Shown here piece by piece: positions 52,518 through 64,000 of a stretch of DNA of 64,000 bases. Position 1 is the first letter of the stretch, and every line of letters starts with the position of its first letter. The stretch is taken from the NCBI GenBank assembly GCA_940671915.1, contig CALNVZ010000174.1, positions 20,447,456 to 20,511,455 of the forward strand. Reading direction: 5' to 3'. Source of the stretch: Paracentrotus lividus (taxonomy: Eukaryota; Echinodermata; Echinoidea; Camarodonta; Echinidae). The notes below the pieces were generated by a model. The model saw only the letters and a program-made list of their open reading frames with translations, ran no database searches and was not told the DNA's origin. Made by a program: the position numbers and the translations under genes.

Positions 52518-54497
52518 TATATGCTTTTTAATGATCTTGAAACATTTCACACAAACGTACCCGTACCTTTTTTTATATGTCTAGTTATTTCACAAACATA
52601 GTGTAACTGAGTTTTTGGTAAGGGTTTTGGATCTGTTTTCTCATTCTTCTTTTGATAAAAGCACTATTTGTATGGTATCGATCACAAAATTATTATTTTT
52701 AATCTCTAACACTTGGCAGACCAAATATTACTGCGGCGTTATATACTGTGCAGGACCACGTATTACATGCTATACTTTAGGATGTCCACTAATTTAAGTT
52801 ATTTTTAAGTTGTTTTTGCTAGCTTATTGATAGAGCATTTTAAAAAGAAGATTTGTAGTTGAATTATCATTGGATTTCCTTCAAAGATATGACCCAAAGT
52901 GTCTCAGTTACACATGGCTGCTTAGAACACTTTACAAGTTCAGACAAAGCCAGAATGCAATAAAAGCTCAATTTATGGTCCTTTGTCTTGATTCATTCAA
53001 CCAATCATACCAAACATTTCTTGTGTGTACAACATGAAAATGAGATTATAGTAACATAATTGAGGCGTATGAGGTAATATACAAAAGGTTATGGCAGTAA
53101 AAACTGATGGTTTGACAGGTATGTACCGATGTGATCCAATTGACACCGTGGAAATACTCATAGGGCATGTTTCAATAGGAACCCGAGAAATAGCTATTTC
53201 ATGGTGTGGCTAGGCTGAGTGTTGGAGAGGGTGAGAATTTTAAAATTAAATGGCCAGTGGTCAACGTGTTCTTGTTTTCACCCCAATACATTTTGTCAAA
53301 ATAGTTACTATTCTATAGATATCCACTTTTCCTATCTGAATCTTTCATCCTGAGAAATCAGTCATTAACACACATCACACACAAGCATCACTTTGAACAC
53401 GCATAGTTTTTTATATCAATTTTTCAACAGGAAATTGATTCACCCTAGGTATTTCTAGAAGATACTGACCAATTAGAATAAAAATGATTGATATATCCAC
53501 TGGCCAAATGACAATTTCGAAGCTGTTTTAATTGAAATTTTGCTATTCCTCTGCCTGTGTATTATTGAGTAGGCAGTGCATGGGTATTGTTTGCATTGTA
53601 AGCATGGGTGACTACATCCATACAGTGAAGTGGTACTTCTAGTGGTTTTTGCTTTGTGTGGCCATCCTAATACTATTGTCTGAGCTGTGTCTGTTTTGAA
53701 GCTCCAGCGCCACGCTGGTCATACCCGTACTGTGCAATTAGCACCATGCAGCGTCAAGTGGTTAAAACAAAGATCAAATTTCTTTCTGCGGAGTAAGAAG
53801 CTCAGCTCGTTGTGAGAGTCAACAATATATCTAATACACATTTTTAATGAATTGTTGTTATATCAACTTATTTCTAGCTACGTGGTAACCTTACCGTTTC
53901 TGGCCGCTGGATATGTGGTACATAAGGGTTAAACGACACATATCCAACGTCCACACCTGTGGCTTATTGGAGCATTGGTTGCTTGAAAAAGAAATAATAA
54001 AACATAAATCCAAAGTTATGCATGATCTGGCTCTAATTAAAGTACAATATTTTTCTGTTTAATTTTTTTTCTTTTTTTTTGGTGAAAACAAAAACAGACA
54101 AAGCAGAGATATAATTTTAGTAAACAGTTAAAAAAATATTCACAATTTTTAAAGAGAATAAAATATTATATGATAGTAAATAGTGGTAGTATTTTAAAAG
54201 TTGTGATTGGTTGAAATGATGTCACGTGTCATTCACGTTTTTGTTATATTGAACGTTTTTTTTTGTTATATTGAACGTTTTTTTTTGTTTTATTGAACGG
54301 TTTTTACCTGTGTTAAAATGAATGGTGAAATGGATTGCCTTGTTGCGCAAGCGCGTAATGACAGTAAAATGGTGCGCAGAACAATAGATACGCGGAGCGA
54401 CAATATACGTCACAATAGCTTAATTAGCACCAAAAGTTTGGCAAACATTTGCAAAGATAAAACCAGATTAGGCAAGGTCAAAGATCTAGGGGTCTAT
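52518..54497. other. Probable SEC23 intron, no exon supported
   Basis: AT-rich. Three GTTATATTGAACGTTTTT-type units occur at 54237-54300. An exon-like stretch near 53890-53960 was considered and rejected. Confidence 0.4.
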
Positions 54498-54705
54498 TTA
54501 CTATAATAAATAGTGCATGCATCTATTAATGCAACATTACTGACTATGTGAACTCCAAATACTAAATTATCCCTCGGGCACATCTGTTTCACCTCGGCCT
54601 ACGGCCTCGGTGAAATAAATGTGCCCTCGGGATAATTTAGTATTTGTCGTGCACATAATCTAGTATGTTGCATGGTAGAGCATGCACTATTTATATAATA
54701 AACTA
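54498..54705. mobile_element. Foldback element centred on CGGCCTACGGCCTCGG
   Basis: Two ~100-bp arms containing AATAGTGCATGC, AATACTAAATTATCCC, CGGGCACAT and TTTCACC pair around a centre near 54602. Confidence 0.8.
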
Positions 54706-54779
54706 CAATGTACATAATACTTATGTACATATAAAATGAGCTCCAATAAGTCTGTATGAATCAATTTCTGCAATATTTT

Positions 54780-54980
54780 GCAGGTAAGTTCAACACATGT
54801 ACATATAGTCTACCAAGCGCCGGGATTTCATGTCACGACTTATAATAACATTTAACATTGTATTTAACATTCATTTTACCTTTTTATTCGCTTCACATGC
54901 TAATCACTACATAAAAATATGTTAAGCTTTAAAAATCGAGGGGGGGGGGACACGTCCCCCCTGGGATCGCCGCCAATGTT
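54780..54980. repeat. Dispersed repeat piece
   Basis: ACCAAGCGCCGGGATTTCAT then GTCACGAC (54813-54840) matches the complement of the first bases of the window. A GGGGGGGGACACGTCCCCCC hairpin follows at about 54941. Confidence 0.45.
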
Positions 54981-56460
54981 GTCTACTTTACTTCAGCTTT
55001 GAGCCAGTTTTGTTCAAAAATAGAATACAATTATTCAAGATAAGTTCAGCACTAACTTGACAAACCAATACATTCATATCCACTCTAGATAACATTCTTT
55101 ATGTGAACTATTTCCTCTCTGAATGAAATGCCTCATTAAGGATTCCTATGATTATTGCTCCAAATACAGGAAATTAGCAAATTAATCTGGGATATTTTAT
55201 TCTTGGTAAAGCTTAAATCTTTGAGTGCATGCAGGAAATATCAAACTGAAATCAGGTCAGCAATATATGTTAGATAGATATTATATTGTAATTTTATTGA
55301 TGGAAGATAGTCGCCACATTGTCGTCAAACGTGTGTGGAATCATGCAAAACTCACAAAGTAGATCACATTAACTTGCCCTAAGGATATTAAGATAGGTCT
55401 CAAGAGGATAAATTACACTTATGTACTTCTATTGTGTCTCTATACTTTAACCAAGAAATGAAATATATATTGTTGTTTTGAAAGTCCTGTGTCCAAGGGA
55501 ACATGAACAGAATTGTACTTTGTCTGGTAAGCATACAATTGGTAGGTGGCTAGATTACTGCTGACATAGCTAGTAATGGGATATACTGTTCCACTTCAAT
55601 ACAACCTAATAAAAATTTGTTATCGCCTTTGCATCGAAGTTATAAAGTGCATTGTTCCAACAGAGAATTAAATAATTATTTCTAAATGTTGAGAGATACT
55701 CATTTATATACTATTCTTATTAATTTGCTCATTTTCCTCTCTCAGTTGCAGACGAAATGTACTTTAAACCCAGATTCAATTATCAAATTAATTTTGGTGC
55801 TTTAATTGAGCTAATTATACCGGTAAACACTTAATCTATTTATTTTAATGATAGAAAAGGGAGAAATTGTATGCGAGTACAAAAAAATACAGAAAATGAA
55901 ATGTCTTGATTATTTTAGTTTTGAACCCATGTCAACTCCATATACCATATACTGGATTGGATTATGATGATACCACCAATAATTTATATCATTAACATTT
56001 CCAAATCTTACCTTTCTATGGTTGCATTTCAATATAAAAAGGGTGACCATGTCTTAAATTAATCAGTTGTACCTCTAGATAACAATATCTAAACCGATGT
56101 ACATGTATGTCATTGCCTATTGCTTGCCTATTTTAACTCCATTAACCCCATCCATTTTATGACTTCACTTGTACACTGTACATCAATTATTCAATTTCAC
56201 CCAATTACCGTCCAATGATGATATCCATCTCAGCTATGCCTATGAGGGTCAAAACCAAGGTATTCTTCATCACATTTTTTTCACCAATCTGTCCAACCAT
56301 GCCAAATAATTAAAAGTTGAAAGTGAAACTAGAAAAAAAAATTAATTCCAACCCTCAATTCGCCAAGCGCAACTTCACAAGGAGAATAGAACCTTTTTCA
56401 CCTTGAGTGTTTCATAAACTTAGCATACTTAGTTTTTAAGATTAAAAACTATCTTTTATA
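54981..56460. other. Probable SEC23 intron, nothing recognised
   Basis: AT-rich DNA without repeats or reading frames that I could assign. Confidence 0.4.
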
Positions 56461-57392
56461 CACTCTTAATGTAAAAGAGTGAAAAATCGCTCGAAATTTC
56501 GAGCTAGATTGATTTAACTCTAATCGAGTGTAGTATGAGGCTCTTAAGAGGGAAATATGTTCCACAACTTGCACTCCGGTATCAGAGGGGACCCGCTCTC
56601 GAGAGGAGTGAGTCGAAACGCGCTCTTCATAAGAGCTAAATTGACCAATCAGGAACGGCTTATTTCCGCGCTGTGCGCTTGCCGCATGCATGCTGAAAAT
56701 TTTGCCGATACAACCATATTTCAACATGGCGGTGGACAACCACAGCTGCAGGAGCGGAATTTTTCGGAGGAAATAATCAACATTTAAAAGGTGAGGAAAT
56801 GCTAGATGCAAGTAACCCTGCGACGTGAAAGATGCTAAATTTGACCTCGTGAGGTGTGTTTAGCCTGTCAATTTTACGTATAGGCGTACCGGTGAGGGAA
56901 GAAGCCCGCTGTGTAGCCCAGGCGCGCTTCTTCGCTTGTACTTGTAGAGGCCAGCCGCACTCGACCGGCGAGGCTGGCCTCTAGCTGCCAGCGAAGAGTT
57001 CCGTGCCTTGCTAGGCCGCTGGAAATGTAACAGAGTGATAGACTAGAGTCTAGACATGCACGAGTAATCAATTTGCAAGATTCACGTCGCAGGAGTTGAC
57101 TTGGCATCTAGCATTCCTCACCTGTAAAAATGTTGATTATTTCCTCGAAAAATTTCGCTCCTCCAGCCACTCCTAATGAAGAGTGAAAAAACCACTCTAA
57201 AAGACTAAGCTCAATCTTTCAAGGAGCCGTATGAGTGACCAATCTTTTAGAGTGAATCTCACTCTTTCAACGAGTGAATTATGTACTTTCTTAAGAGTGA
57301 GATTCACTCAAAAATAGTGGTCATTATACGACTCTTTGAAAGAGTGAGCTTTAGCTCTTTAGGTGGTTTTTCACTCTTCCACATTTAGAGTG
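56461..57392. mobile_element. Composite inverted-repeat element with TA flanks (932 bp)
   Basis: Ends CACTCTTAATGTAAAAGAGT and complement CACTCTAAATGTGGAAGAGT, then GAAAAA, with TA outside. Inside, 56751-56835 is an inverted copy of 57078-57166, and 57179-57379 is a separate hairpin. Confidence 0.7.
57179..57379. repeat. Long hairpin within the composite element
   Basis: Arms 57179-57267 and 57292-57379, about 88 bp each, built from AGAGTGAATCTCACTCTT-type motifs, loop ~24 nt. Confidence 0.75.
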
Positions 57393-58740
57393 TATGAGAG
57401 CACACACGAAGACAAGCCTTCAGACCACAAGTGTTTATTTTGACAGAAAGATATATCTTTCCATTGAATCAGGAGTTATATCATTTAATGTTCATCCTTC
57501 ACTTCTAGAAGTGCTTTGAATGCCCAAATAAAAAATATAGAACCATGCACATCATGGTCATACTTTGCGTTCCCAAAAATATTTTGCTACAATTACAACC
57601 TTTTTACAGGTGATTGGAACTGGCTTTTCTTTCCTATCTTTTACTAATTATGCTTATAAAATGTTATTATTACACTTGCATATACACACAATTGTACATT
57701 GAATGAAATCAACCTTTGAGCTGCCAGGTTTAAGTTCTAAACCTTTTCAATTTACTATCAATTCATCAGGAGTTAAAACTGACCATGGACCTTCTGGCTC
57801 AATGAGGATGATAACTCAAAATAAGGAAAGCATACATGTCACAGACATGCATAACCATTTCTCAACACTAAAGTTCTTAGGATTTAGATTCTTCCATGTA
57901 AAGAACCTGCTATCTTGATTGATTTTACAGAGCGTTAGGAATAGCATCCTGGAGAGATACGATGCCTCGTGAATGTGTCTTCGCTATATGAGGAAAGCCA
58001 AGGGAAAGGAACAACTGTAGCTTCTAGTCAATAAATTCCAGGACGGTCTCACAAAGAATATAAGTGGCAGTGGACACTGAAACTACTCTACCAAAATATC
58101 ACCCGAAAAGACGAAGAAAAAATATAGAAGATTAAATGAAAATATGAAAGGAAACTTCCCAAGGGAATAGTTTGCTAATGGACATTACTTTCCTTGTTGT
58201 GTAGCATCAGGTTTCCTATCCACCATCCTAACGTGTGTCGTTCTGCTATTCACATTTACAGGTTATCAAATTTGATATCCTCCTTTTAACATTTTTGTAC
58301 CTCCTAAGCATTAAAATTTTTATTGACTGAAGAATATGTGGTCAGTCTTAACTCTTCCTATCTGCTCATTCAAAAAAAACTTTTAGAGAGAGAATGGTAA
58401 ACATTAAGGGCTATAACTAATTGGTTTTTCTATTAAATTTGACATTATTCTTTTGTTTATTCATTCAACCTTTTTACAGCATGGTAAAGTTCTACTATAT
58501 AAATTGGGGAAAAAATATTACAAATTGGCTTGCATATTTACTTTTGAAATATAATTTTGTTTTCAAAGTGAATCATGTTTATCTTTAAATATATATCTGT
58601 TTTGTGATAATGAACTGATGATCATTAGTTTGAAAAAGATGATAAACTAGGTAATGAATCAAATGATCAAATGATAAAAACGATTCTCCTCTTTTTCAAT
58701 TACTTTAATTCTTAAAAGTCTGTGTATTCAGCTTCACAAA
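57393..58740. other. Probable SEC23 intron, no exon supported
   Basis: AT-rich. An open frame at 57703-57918 has no recognisable domain or convincing splice context. Confidence 0.35.
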
Positions 58741-58751
58741 AAAAAACAAAA

Positions 58752-58812
<61 letters not shown>
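58741..58812 (+). repeat. Long poly-A tract
   Basis: About 70 nearly uninterrupted A. It could be the tail of a retroposed sequence, but no body was recognised to its left. Confidence 0.9.
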
Positions 58813-61800
58813 ACTCTCTTCTTTTAATCTAAAATGCCCTTTCCCCAAAACATTTCCATTTAAAGCAACTAAAATACTGATATTCATATTTTAGATACAA
58901 AAGAGAAAGAGAGAGCGAGAGAGAGGGAGAGAGAGAGAGCACAATAAAATAGCAAAAGCTAGGGACAGGGAAAATAATGACAAGACAAATATTATACATC
59001 GTCAAATGAAACCACAACTGATATTCTTTGAGGTACATTATACTTGAAATTAAATGAGTAAATTTCAATATGATCTTGTTGAATCCTCTATAATCTCGAC
59101 CCATCCTTTGCACACAGCACCCAACTACATGTGTGTATGAGCTGGTGAATGTGTACACTAAACGAGGCACTCTTAGGGGCCGAGTGCAAACAATACAATC
59201 ATCCCAGTCAGTCAGACGGCTGGTCTCTGTCCTGTTAGGTGATTCTAGGTGGATGCCTCATTCCAAGGCTATTAGATGCCTTCATTGGCATCTCTTTCAA
59301 ACTTGCTTTGTGACTCACTACTATTGGCATGTTCTTACCCATTTCAGTGTCTTTTATTGATTTATTTACTTCGTTTAAGGAAGGAACAAGATACTTTATA
59401 CAGGCAAGTACCTTTACCTTTGCAGTAATTAGTTCCTTTAATTTCCATGTTTCATGTGCTGGTAAAATGAAATGTCAATCGTTTCTTTCTTTCTTTTTAG
59501 TAGATCAGGCAAATTTAAAACGAAGCAAAAATAAACATTAAAAAGTTAAATTAGAGATAATCAGCATGTGTACTTCGCAAACAGACACAAAAAAAGGACT
59601 GTAAAGGTTGGTATTTCAAGGCATTGGGCTGTGAGGGATTACAAGGATTTATGACCAAACAAACCAGATAATACAATTTATTTTAGCGGTGCGATTTATG
59701 GAATAAATCAATAATGATAACAAACGGTGCTTTCAGGAAGGGAGCAGTGAATTTTGATTTCTCATTTGGGAATAATGCTCGCCGCTTCTAGATGAAAAAT
59801 CTGGGTTTGTGGTTCTTGTGGCTTTTGATTTTCTTTGTGGCACAATCAATAAATAAAAAGGAACTAAACTAACAATAGAGAGAAAAAAAATATGGGAATT
59901 ATTTCATCAAAGCACACAAAAAACTAATCTGAATGATTAGTTATAATTAGTTGAAACTTGATTGCTGGCCGCCATTCTTACATCTTAGAATTTTACCCTA
60001 CATGTACTATGCATTTCTTTGAGCTCATATTTCTTAATTGTCCATCATGCCCCTCTTCAAGAAGAATAGTTTTGTTAAAATTACCATTTTAAAAATATTT
60101 TCTCTCAATTTAACTCTCATAATTACATTTGTAGATACATTTCGAAATAAAATAAATTTTAGAAGCAAAACAGTATATTACTATTTTTTGTAATATTATT
60201 AAATAAAATGGGTGACTTCATGTTTCGGAACATAGTAGATTGGGAGTTACACGTAGAAATATGGAGTCTGAATTATAATTGCTTTATTTTCAACTGGCTT
60301 TTGGAACGACATGTACTATCATTAACAAAACCTGTCTCATTTGCTTATCACTTTCCCCATCAATACCCGTTCAGGGTCATACTTTTAAGCTTCTTAGTTA
60401 TTTTCAACTGTATAATAAAAATGAGATAAGATACATGCAATAACAGAGAGAGCAAGAAAGAGAGAGAAAGAGAAAGAGAAAGTTACATGTAATTTGTTTG
60501 GTGTGATGATATGTGTAAGTCATTAAGATGGATACAGAGTCATGCCCGTTTCTAATAATACACAGGCTTTTAATATCAACCGGTGTTCAAATGTAATGAA
60601 ATCTTTTGCCAAGAAAAAAGGAAGAATGATTTCATTACATGCTTTTCTTAATCACAATCATGCAGTCCAACTCTGAACTTGCTTGCACTAAAGAACAAAA
60701 AAAATCACAAAATTGCGTGGAAAATAGAAGGAAGTGATAGATGACACATGCATAAAAAAAAGGAAATGAACAGAAAAGAAACAATTTAAAAAAGTGTCAC
60801 TTTTTACATGTCAATCATATACAATTCCAGTTTAATTGTCAGTCCATAAACACACCAACATGATCTCCTACGAATTACATACTTCCTTGAAGGAACGATT
60901 CGACACTTCAAAAACTATGCTAAACAAGGATTTTCATCAAGAACCAGATTCCTTTTTCTCGTTTACCACTCAGAAACCTACTTAAAAAGTCTTCACGATT
61001 GGCTCCAATTTCTTCCTCGTCCTTCAATTCCTTCAATTACTTGCACAATGAAAAGCTTTTAATGGCTTTAATATCTATCCAGCTACAGTGCGCCCAATCG
61101 TATTAATATCAAGTTCTGAGATGTCCTTTTTTCTTCTGGGAGGGCATTCAGTCACTTCGACTTCTTTAACAAAGAATGAACATGTTTCCACAAATGAAGT
61201 CTTTGTCTATTCCATGCTCTTCTTGCTTATAAACATCTTTCTAATTAAAAACATTCAACATAGTTAAATATAGATATCAGGATATATATTCTCCCATCTG
61301 TTGAGAAGTCACTGCTTTAAATCATATTGTTTGTTCGTTATCCTTAGGAAACACTCACTAAGAAAAAGAAATCTCTCTCTCTCTCATTTGAGAACTTGGG
61401 GTGATTTACCGAACTCATCCCAGCGCAACGAGCCAACGTCAGTCCCAGAATTGATGATGATTTATGTGTGATTCTTGCACCTGAGACTGAAATAGGATAG
61501 TTAATGTGTGGGAAGCATGAATAAGAATGCTTTCAAAGTCATTACAAACTGTTGCTACAGGTTAAAAACATAGTAATCTGTATTCATCAGCAATGGGCAG
61601 TGCTCTTCACGATAATATCCATGTCGAAATGCATCGTTATCTCTTTTTAACAGGCCTTTCTTAAAGTTAAAGTTTTTAATTGAGGTTAGCATTTCCAGCC
61701 TACAGCTTTGCCTCCATAGGCAATAAATGTGGATTTGAATCTATTTTATGAAAAAAGAAAGAAAGATGCAACATTCATTAAAAAAAAAAATGCATCAAAT

Positions 61801-62345
61801 GTTACAAGAATTATTGCCGATATAAAGTGAATGAAAAAGCAGTTGCAATTCTTCTGAACTAGATAATGATGGAATGTTGACGAGGTATACTATGGACAAG
61901 TGAAGGACTGTTTATGAATTAGACTAGCATCATATGAAAGTTAAATTGAAAAAGTTTTGAGTCCCAACAACACCACAGCCTATTTTATGCTTTCTAAAGA
62001 GCGGGCAAGGACAATTTGAGAATATGACCCAACACGACCACAGCCCAGTTTATGCTTTCTAAAGAAAGGGAAAGGACGATTTGAGAACGACATCAGTGAG
62101 ACATTGGCTTTAATCACTTTTACTCTAATTCCCTTTGACATTGTACAAAAACAGAACATGAGGGTACCTTCATTTTTATTAGATCATGATTTAAAATACC
62201 CACTCCAATTAACATTTAATCATTAGCACACTGCCCCTCTTTACAAGTAACATGGTTATTAAATCCTGCATTGTTAGTTGAATGGACAGTTTCATAATAG
62301 TTGATCACGCAGACATGCAGGTATCATAACGAGGGCATTATATTT
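58813..62345. other. Probable SEC23 intron or flank, no exon supported
   Basis: AT-rich with GA microsatellites at 58897-58940 and 60446-60482 and a CT run at 61371-61386. Splice-like context near 61400-61480 was considered and rejected. Confidence 0.35.
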
Positions 62346-62349
62346 CGTT

Positions 62350-62610
62350 CCTGTTTTCACGAAGTGACGGATACGGCGCGCAACTTAAAAAAGTTAGTTT
62401 TGAGTACATCGCTTTATAAGGTTCAGACCTTAATATCGACCTCTTTGATTTCTTGCTTGCATTGTCGCCATAGTAACGTAATTAAATTTTTTTGTGATCT
62501 GAAACTTGGTGAAATTCAAGATGTGATTGAAAGAGGTCCAAAAAGTTTTAAAAAAATCAAAATTGAAAAATTTGGACATCTTCTCACATCCGTCACTTCG
62601 TGAAAACAGG
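62350..62610. mobile_element. MITE (261 bp)
   Basis: 23-bp perfect terminal inverted repeats, CCTGTTTTCACGAAGTGACG then GAT, AT-rich interior. Confidence 0.85.
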
Positions 62611-62789
62611 GACGATTTGTTTGGTTAATAATAAAACAATAAGTAGGGTGAAACAATATCACTAAATTTAAAGCTGGTGCACATGTATAGTACGTAGCAA
62701 TATCATTTGTATTGTTTAAAACAGTGAACCAGCATTTTACTTTCATAGTCCAACCTGGCACACAGGGACCTCTAGGAGTGTTCCCTCCA

Positions 62790-62851
62790 TATCTGTATCA
62801 TGTTTGATTTTTATATGGGAAATAAAACCATACCATACCATACCATACCAT
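62790..62851 (+). mobile_element. LINE-like 3' tail with (CCATA)n
   Basis: GGGAAATAAAA runs into five CCATA units, the style of a LINE 3' end. The body is not recognised. Confidence 0.4.
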
Positions 62852-62986
62852 GTTACGTTAATACTCCATGAAAGAGCAAAGCATTTTGCTACCTGAAGCT
62901 CTTATGCAGATGGGGGTGTTAATCAACTAGAAAAGGGGACCCATATTTTCTCAGTAAGTTTAGCAACTTTTTTTCTCAAACTTATT

Positions 62987-63384
62987 GGCCCGAATTCACA
63001 AAGGTGGATTCTGCAAAATCCATGGATCCGTGGGTTATGTAAATTTTGTGTAATAATTACGCTTAATTTTAGCGCGTACTGTGAGAAAGGTCCAATATGA
63101 ATGCGCAATTTTGTCACAAAGCGCTACATTTACGCTTGTCGCTATGGTTAAGTCTGCTGTTTATTCAAATTAATTTAAATAAACCGTTGACTCAACAGTG
63201 GACTCATTAATTCAAAACAGTGGGCCCATTATGTCAAAACCATAGCAACTGGCATAAATGTAGCGCGTTATGACAAAGTCACGCATTCATATTGGACCTA
63301 AAATTAAGCATAGTTATTACACAAAATTTAAATAACCCCCGGATCCATGGATTTTGCAGAATCCACCTTTGTGAATTCGAGCCC
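62987..63384. mobile_element. Large foldback element (~400 bp)
   Basis: Arms of ~165 and ~145 bp starting GGCCCGAATTCACAAAGG and GGGCTCGAATTCACAAAGG, matching through ATCCATGGATCC and CCAATATGAATGCG. The left arm has ~22 extra bases. The loop is ~80 nt. Confidence 0.85.
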
Positions 63385-64000
63385 TTGTTTCTCAAACAAA
63401 CCATTGGCATTAAAAAAAAGCCATGTCTGGTCTGTAAACGAATCAGAACGAATTCAATGATGTTGCTTTGACGTATATTGTCATGGCTAGCGCCTGGTAA
63501 GGTTGAAAATAAATAGAATTCCTATTGAAAGTGAGGGGTTAGTATTTAGAGTGAAGGATTACATTTACTGTTTCCTTAGAAACCAACAATCAATTTTTTA
63601 CATACCACTCAATAACACATTTAATTTTATAATTGGTAGTAATGTACCTAAAGCTTTCAAATCGTTTTTTAGGTTATAAAATTGTTCCAATGTACAGCCA
63701 ATTAAGTCTGAAATTACGTTGCTATAAAAAGCTACTGTATTGTACAAAGCAAATACTTCTATAATTATAGGTTACCTAATTGCGAATGGGCACATACACT
63801 TGGCAAGTCATCAAGTGTGAAAATGGGGACTTGTGTCAAACTAAAGGACTAATGTCACATGATAATTTATTACATCTTTCCATTTCCCCAAAGGTTTTTA
63901 AAGTTTTTTTTTCAAAGGCTGATGTGCTCTTGGCTTGCCTTCTCTCTCACACAGATGTGTTAAGAATATCAAGTAGGCCAATGATCTCACTATGCATGAT
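63385..64000. other. Right edge, no gene seen
   Basis: AT-rich DNA without assignable features. Confidence 0.4.

Noticed and set aside
53885-53965. Exon-like stretch on the minus strand (ag...gtaagg, two frames open)
   Set aside because: Neither reading matches SEC23 upstream of the WADA block, the acceptor has a poor pyrimidine tract, and the sequence resembles a dispersed repeat.
57703-57918. 71-codon plus-strand open frame
   Set aside because: No domain, no signal, no convincing splice partners; chance frame in AT-rich DNA.
61385-61500. Possible terminal exon on minus (acceptor TATTTCAG, 16 codons, stop)
   Set aside because: Too short and unrecognised. A terminal exon here would also sit awkwardly inside the presumed SEC23 intron.

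Overview
The window is animal nuclear DNA. Coding sequence is confined to short exons with GT/AG borders, separated by long AT-rich introns full of simple repeats, small inverted-repeat transposons and decayed LINEs. There is no bacterial-style gene packing. Two protein genes can be reconstructed, lying tail to tail. The repeat types and the two gene sequences fit a marine deuterostome invertebrate, most likely an echinoderm such as a sea urchin. That placement is an inference from style and was not searched.

Gene 1 (plus strand, 6050-37509) has eleven exons that join in frame into a complete 363-residue protein. It has a signal peptide, one carbohydrate-binding family 9-like domain (about residues 45-265), a C-terminal extension and seven N-glycosylation sequons. 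I expect a secreted glycoprotein. Its eighth intron is 17.4 kb and holds a decayed LINE, about 11.9 kb of odd GC-richer sequence (about 21.2-33.0 kb) ending at a 25-N gap, and more LINE pieces. Exon 9 sits between two inverted copies of one ~260 bp MITE. Gene 2 (minus strand, 50024 down to 41465) is the 3' third of SEC23, the COPII GTPase-activating coat subunit: six exons encoding 261 residues up to the stop codon. Its upstream exons were not found between 50 kb and 64 kb and probably lie beyond the window. The stop codons of the two genes are 3.96 kb apart.

Layout: 1-6 kb, a minisatellite built on TTGGTCTAC, a TTAA-flanked element carrying an internal 225-bp tandem repeat, and G/C homopolymers; 6-37.5 kb, gene 1, whose introns carry a ~1.5 kb tandem-repeat element, mirrored minisatellites, foldback elements and LINEs; 37.5-41.5 kb, the convergent 3' ends with three MITEs; 41.5-50 kb, SEC23 exons, with one transposon sitting in a tandem repeat whose empty site is still visible; 50-64 kb, probably SEC23 intron, with at least seven inverted-repeat elements and no exon I could support.

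Two N gaps (13375-13397 and 33046-33070) and stretches of repeat broken by scattered small indels suggest that parts of the assembly were filled with uncorrected long reads. I saw no retrovirus-like, Polinton-like or toxin gene, no CRISPR array, and no rRNA or tRNA gene. The most notable observations are the exon flanked by inverted MITEs, the secreted CBM9 protein, and the density of palindromic elements.
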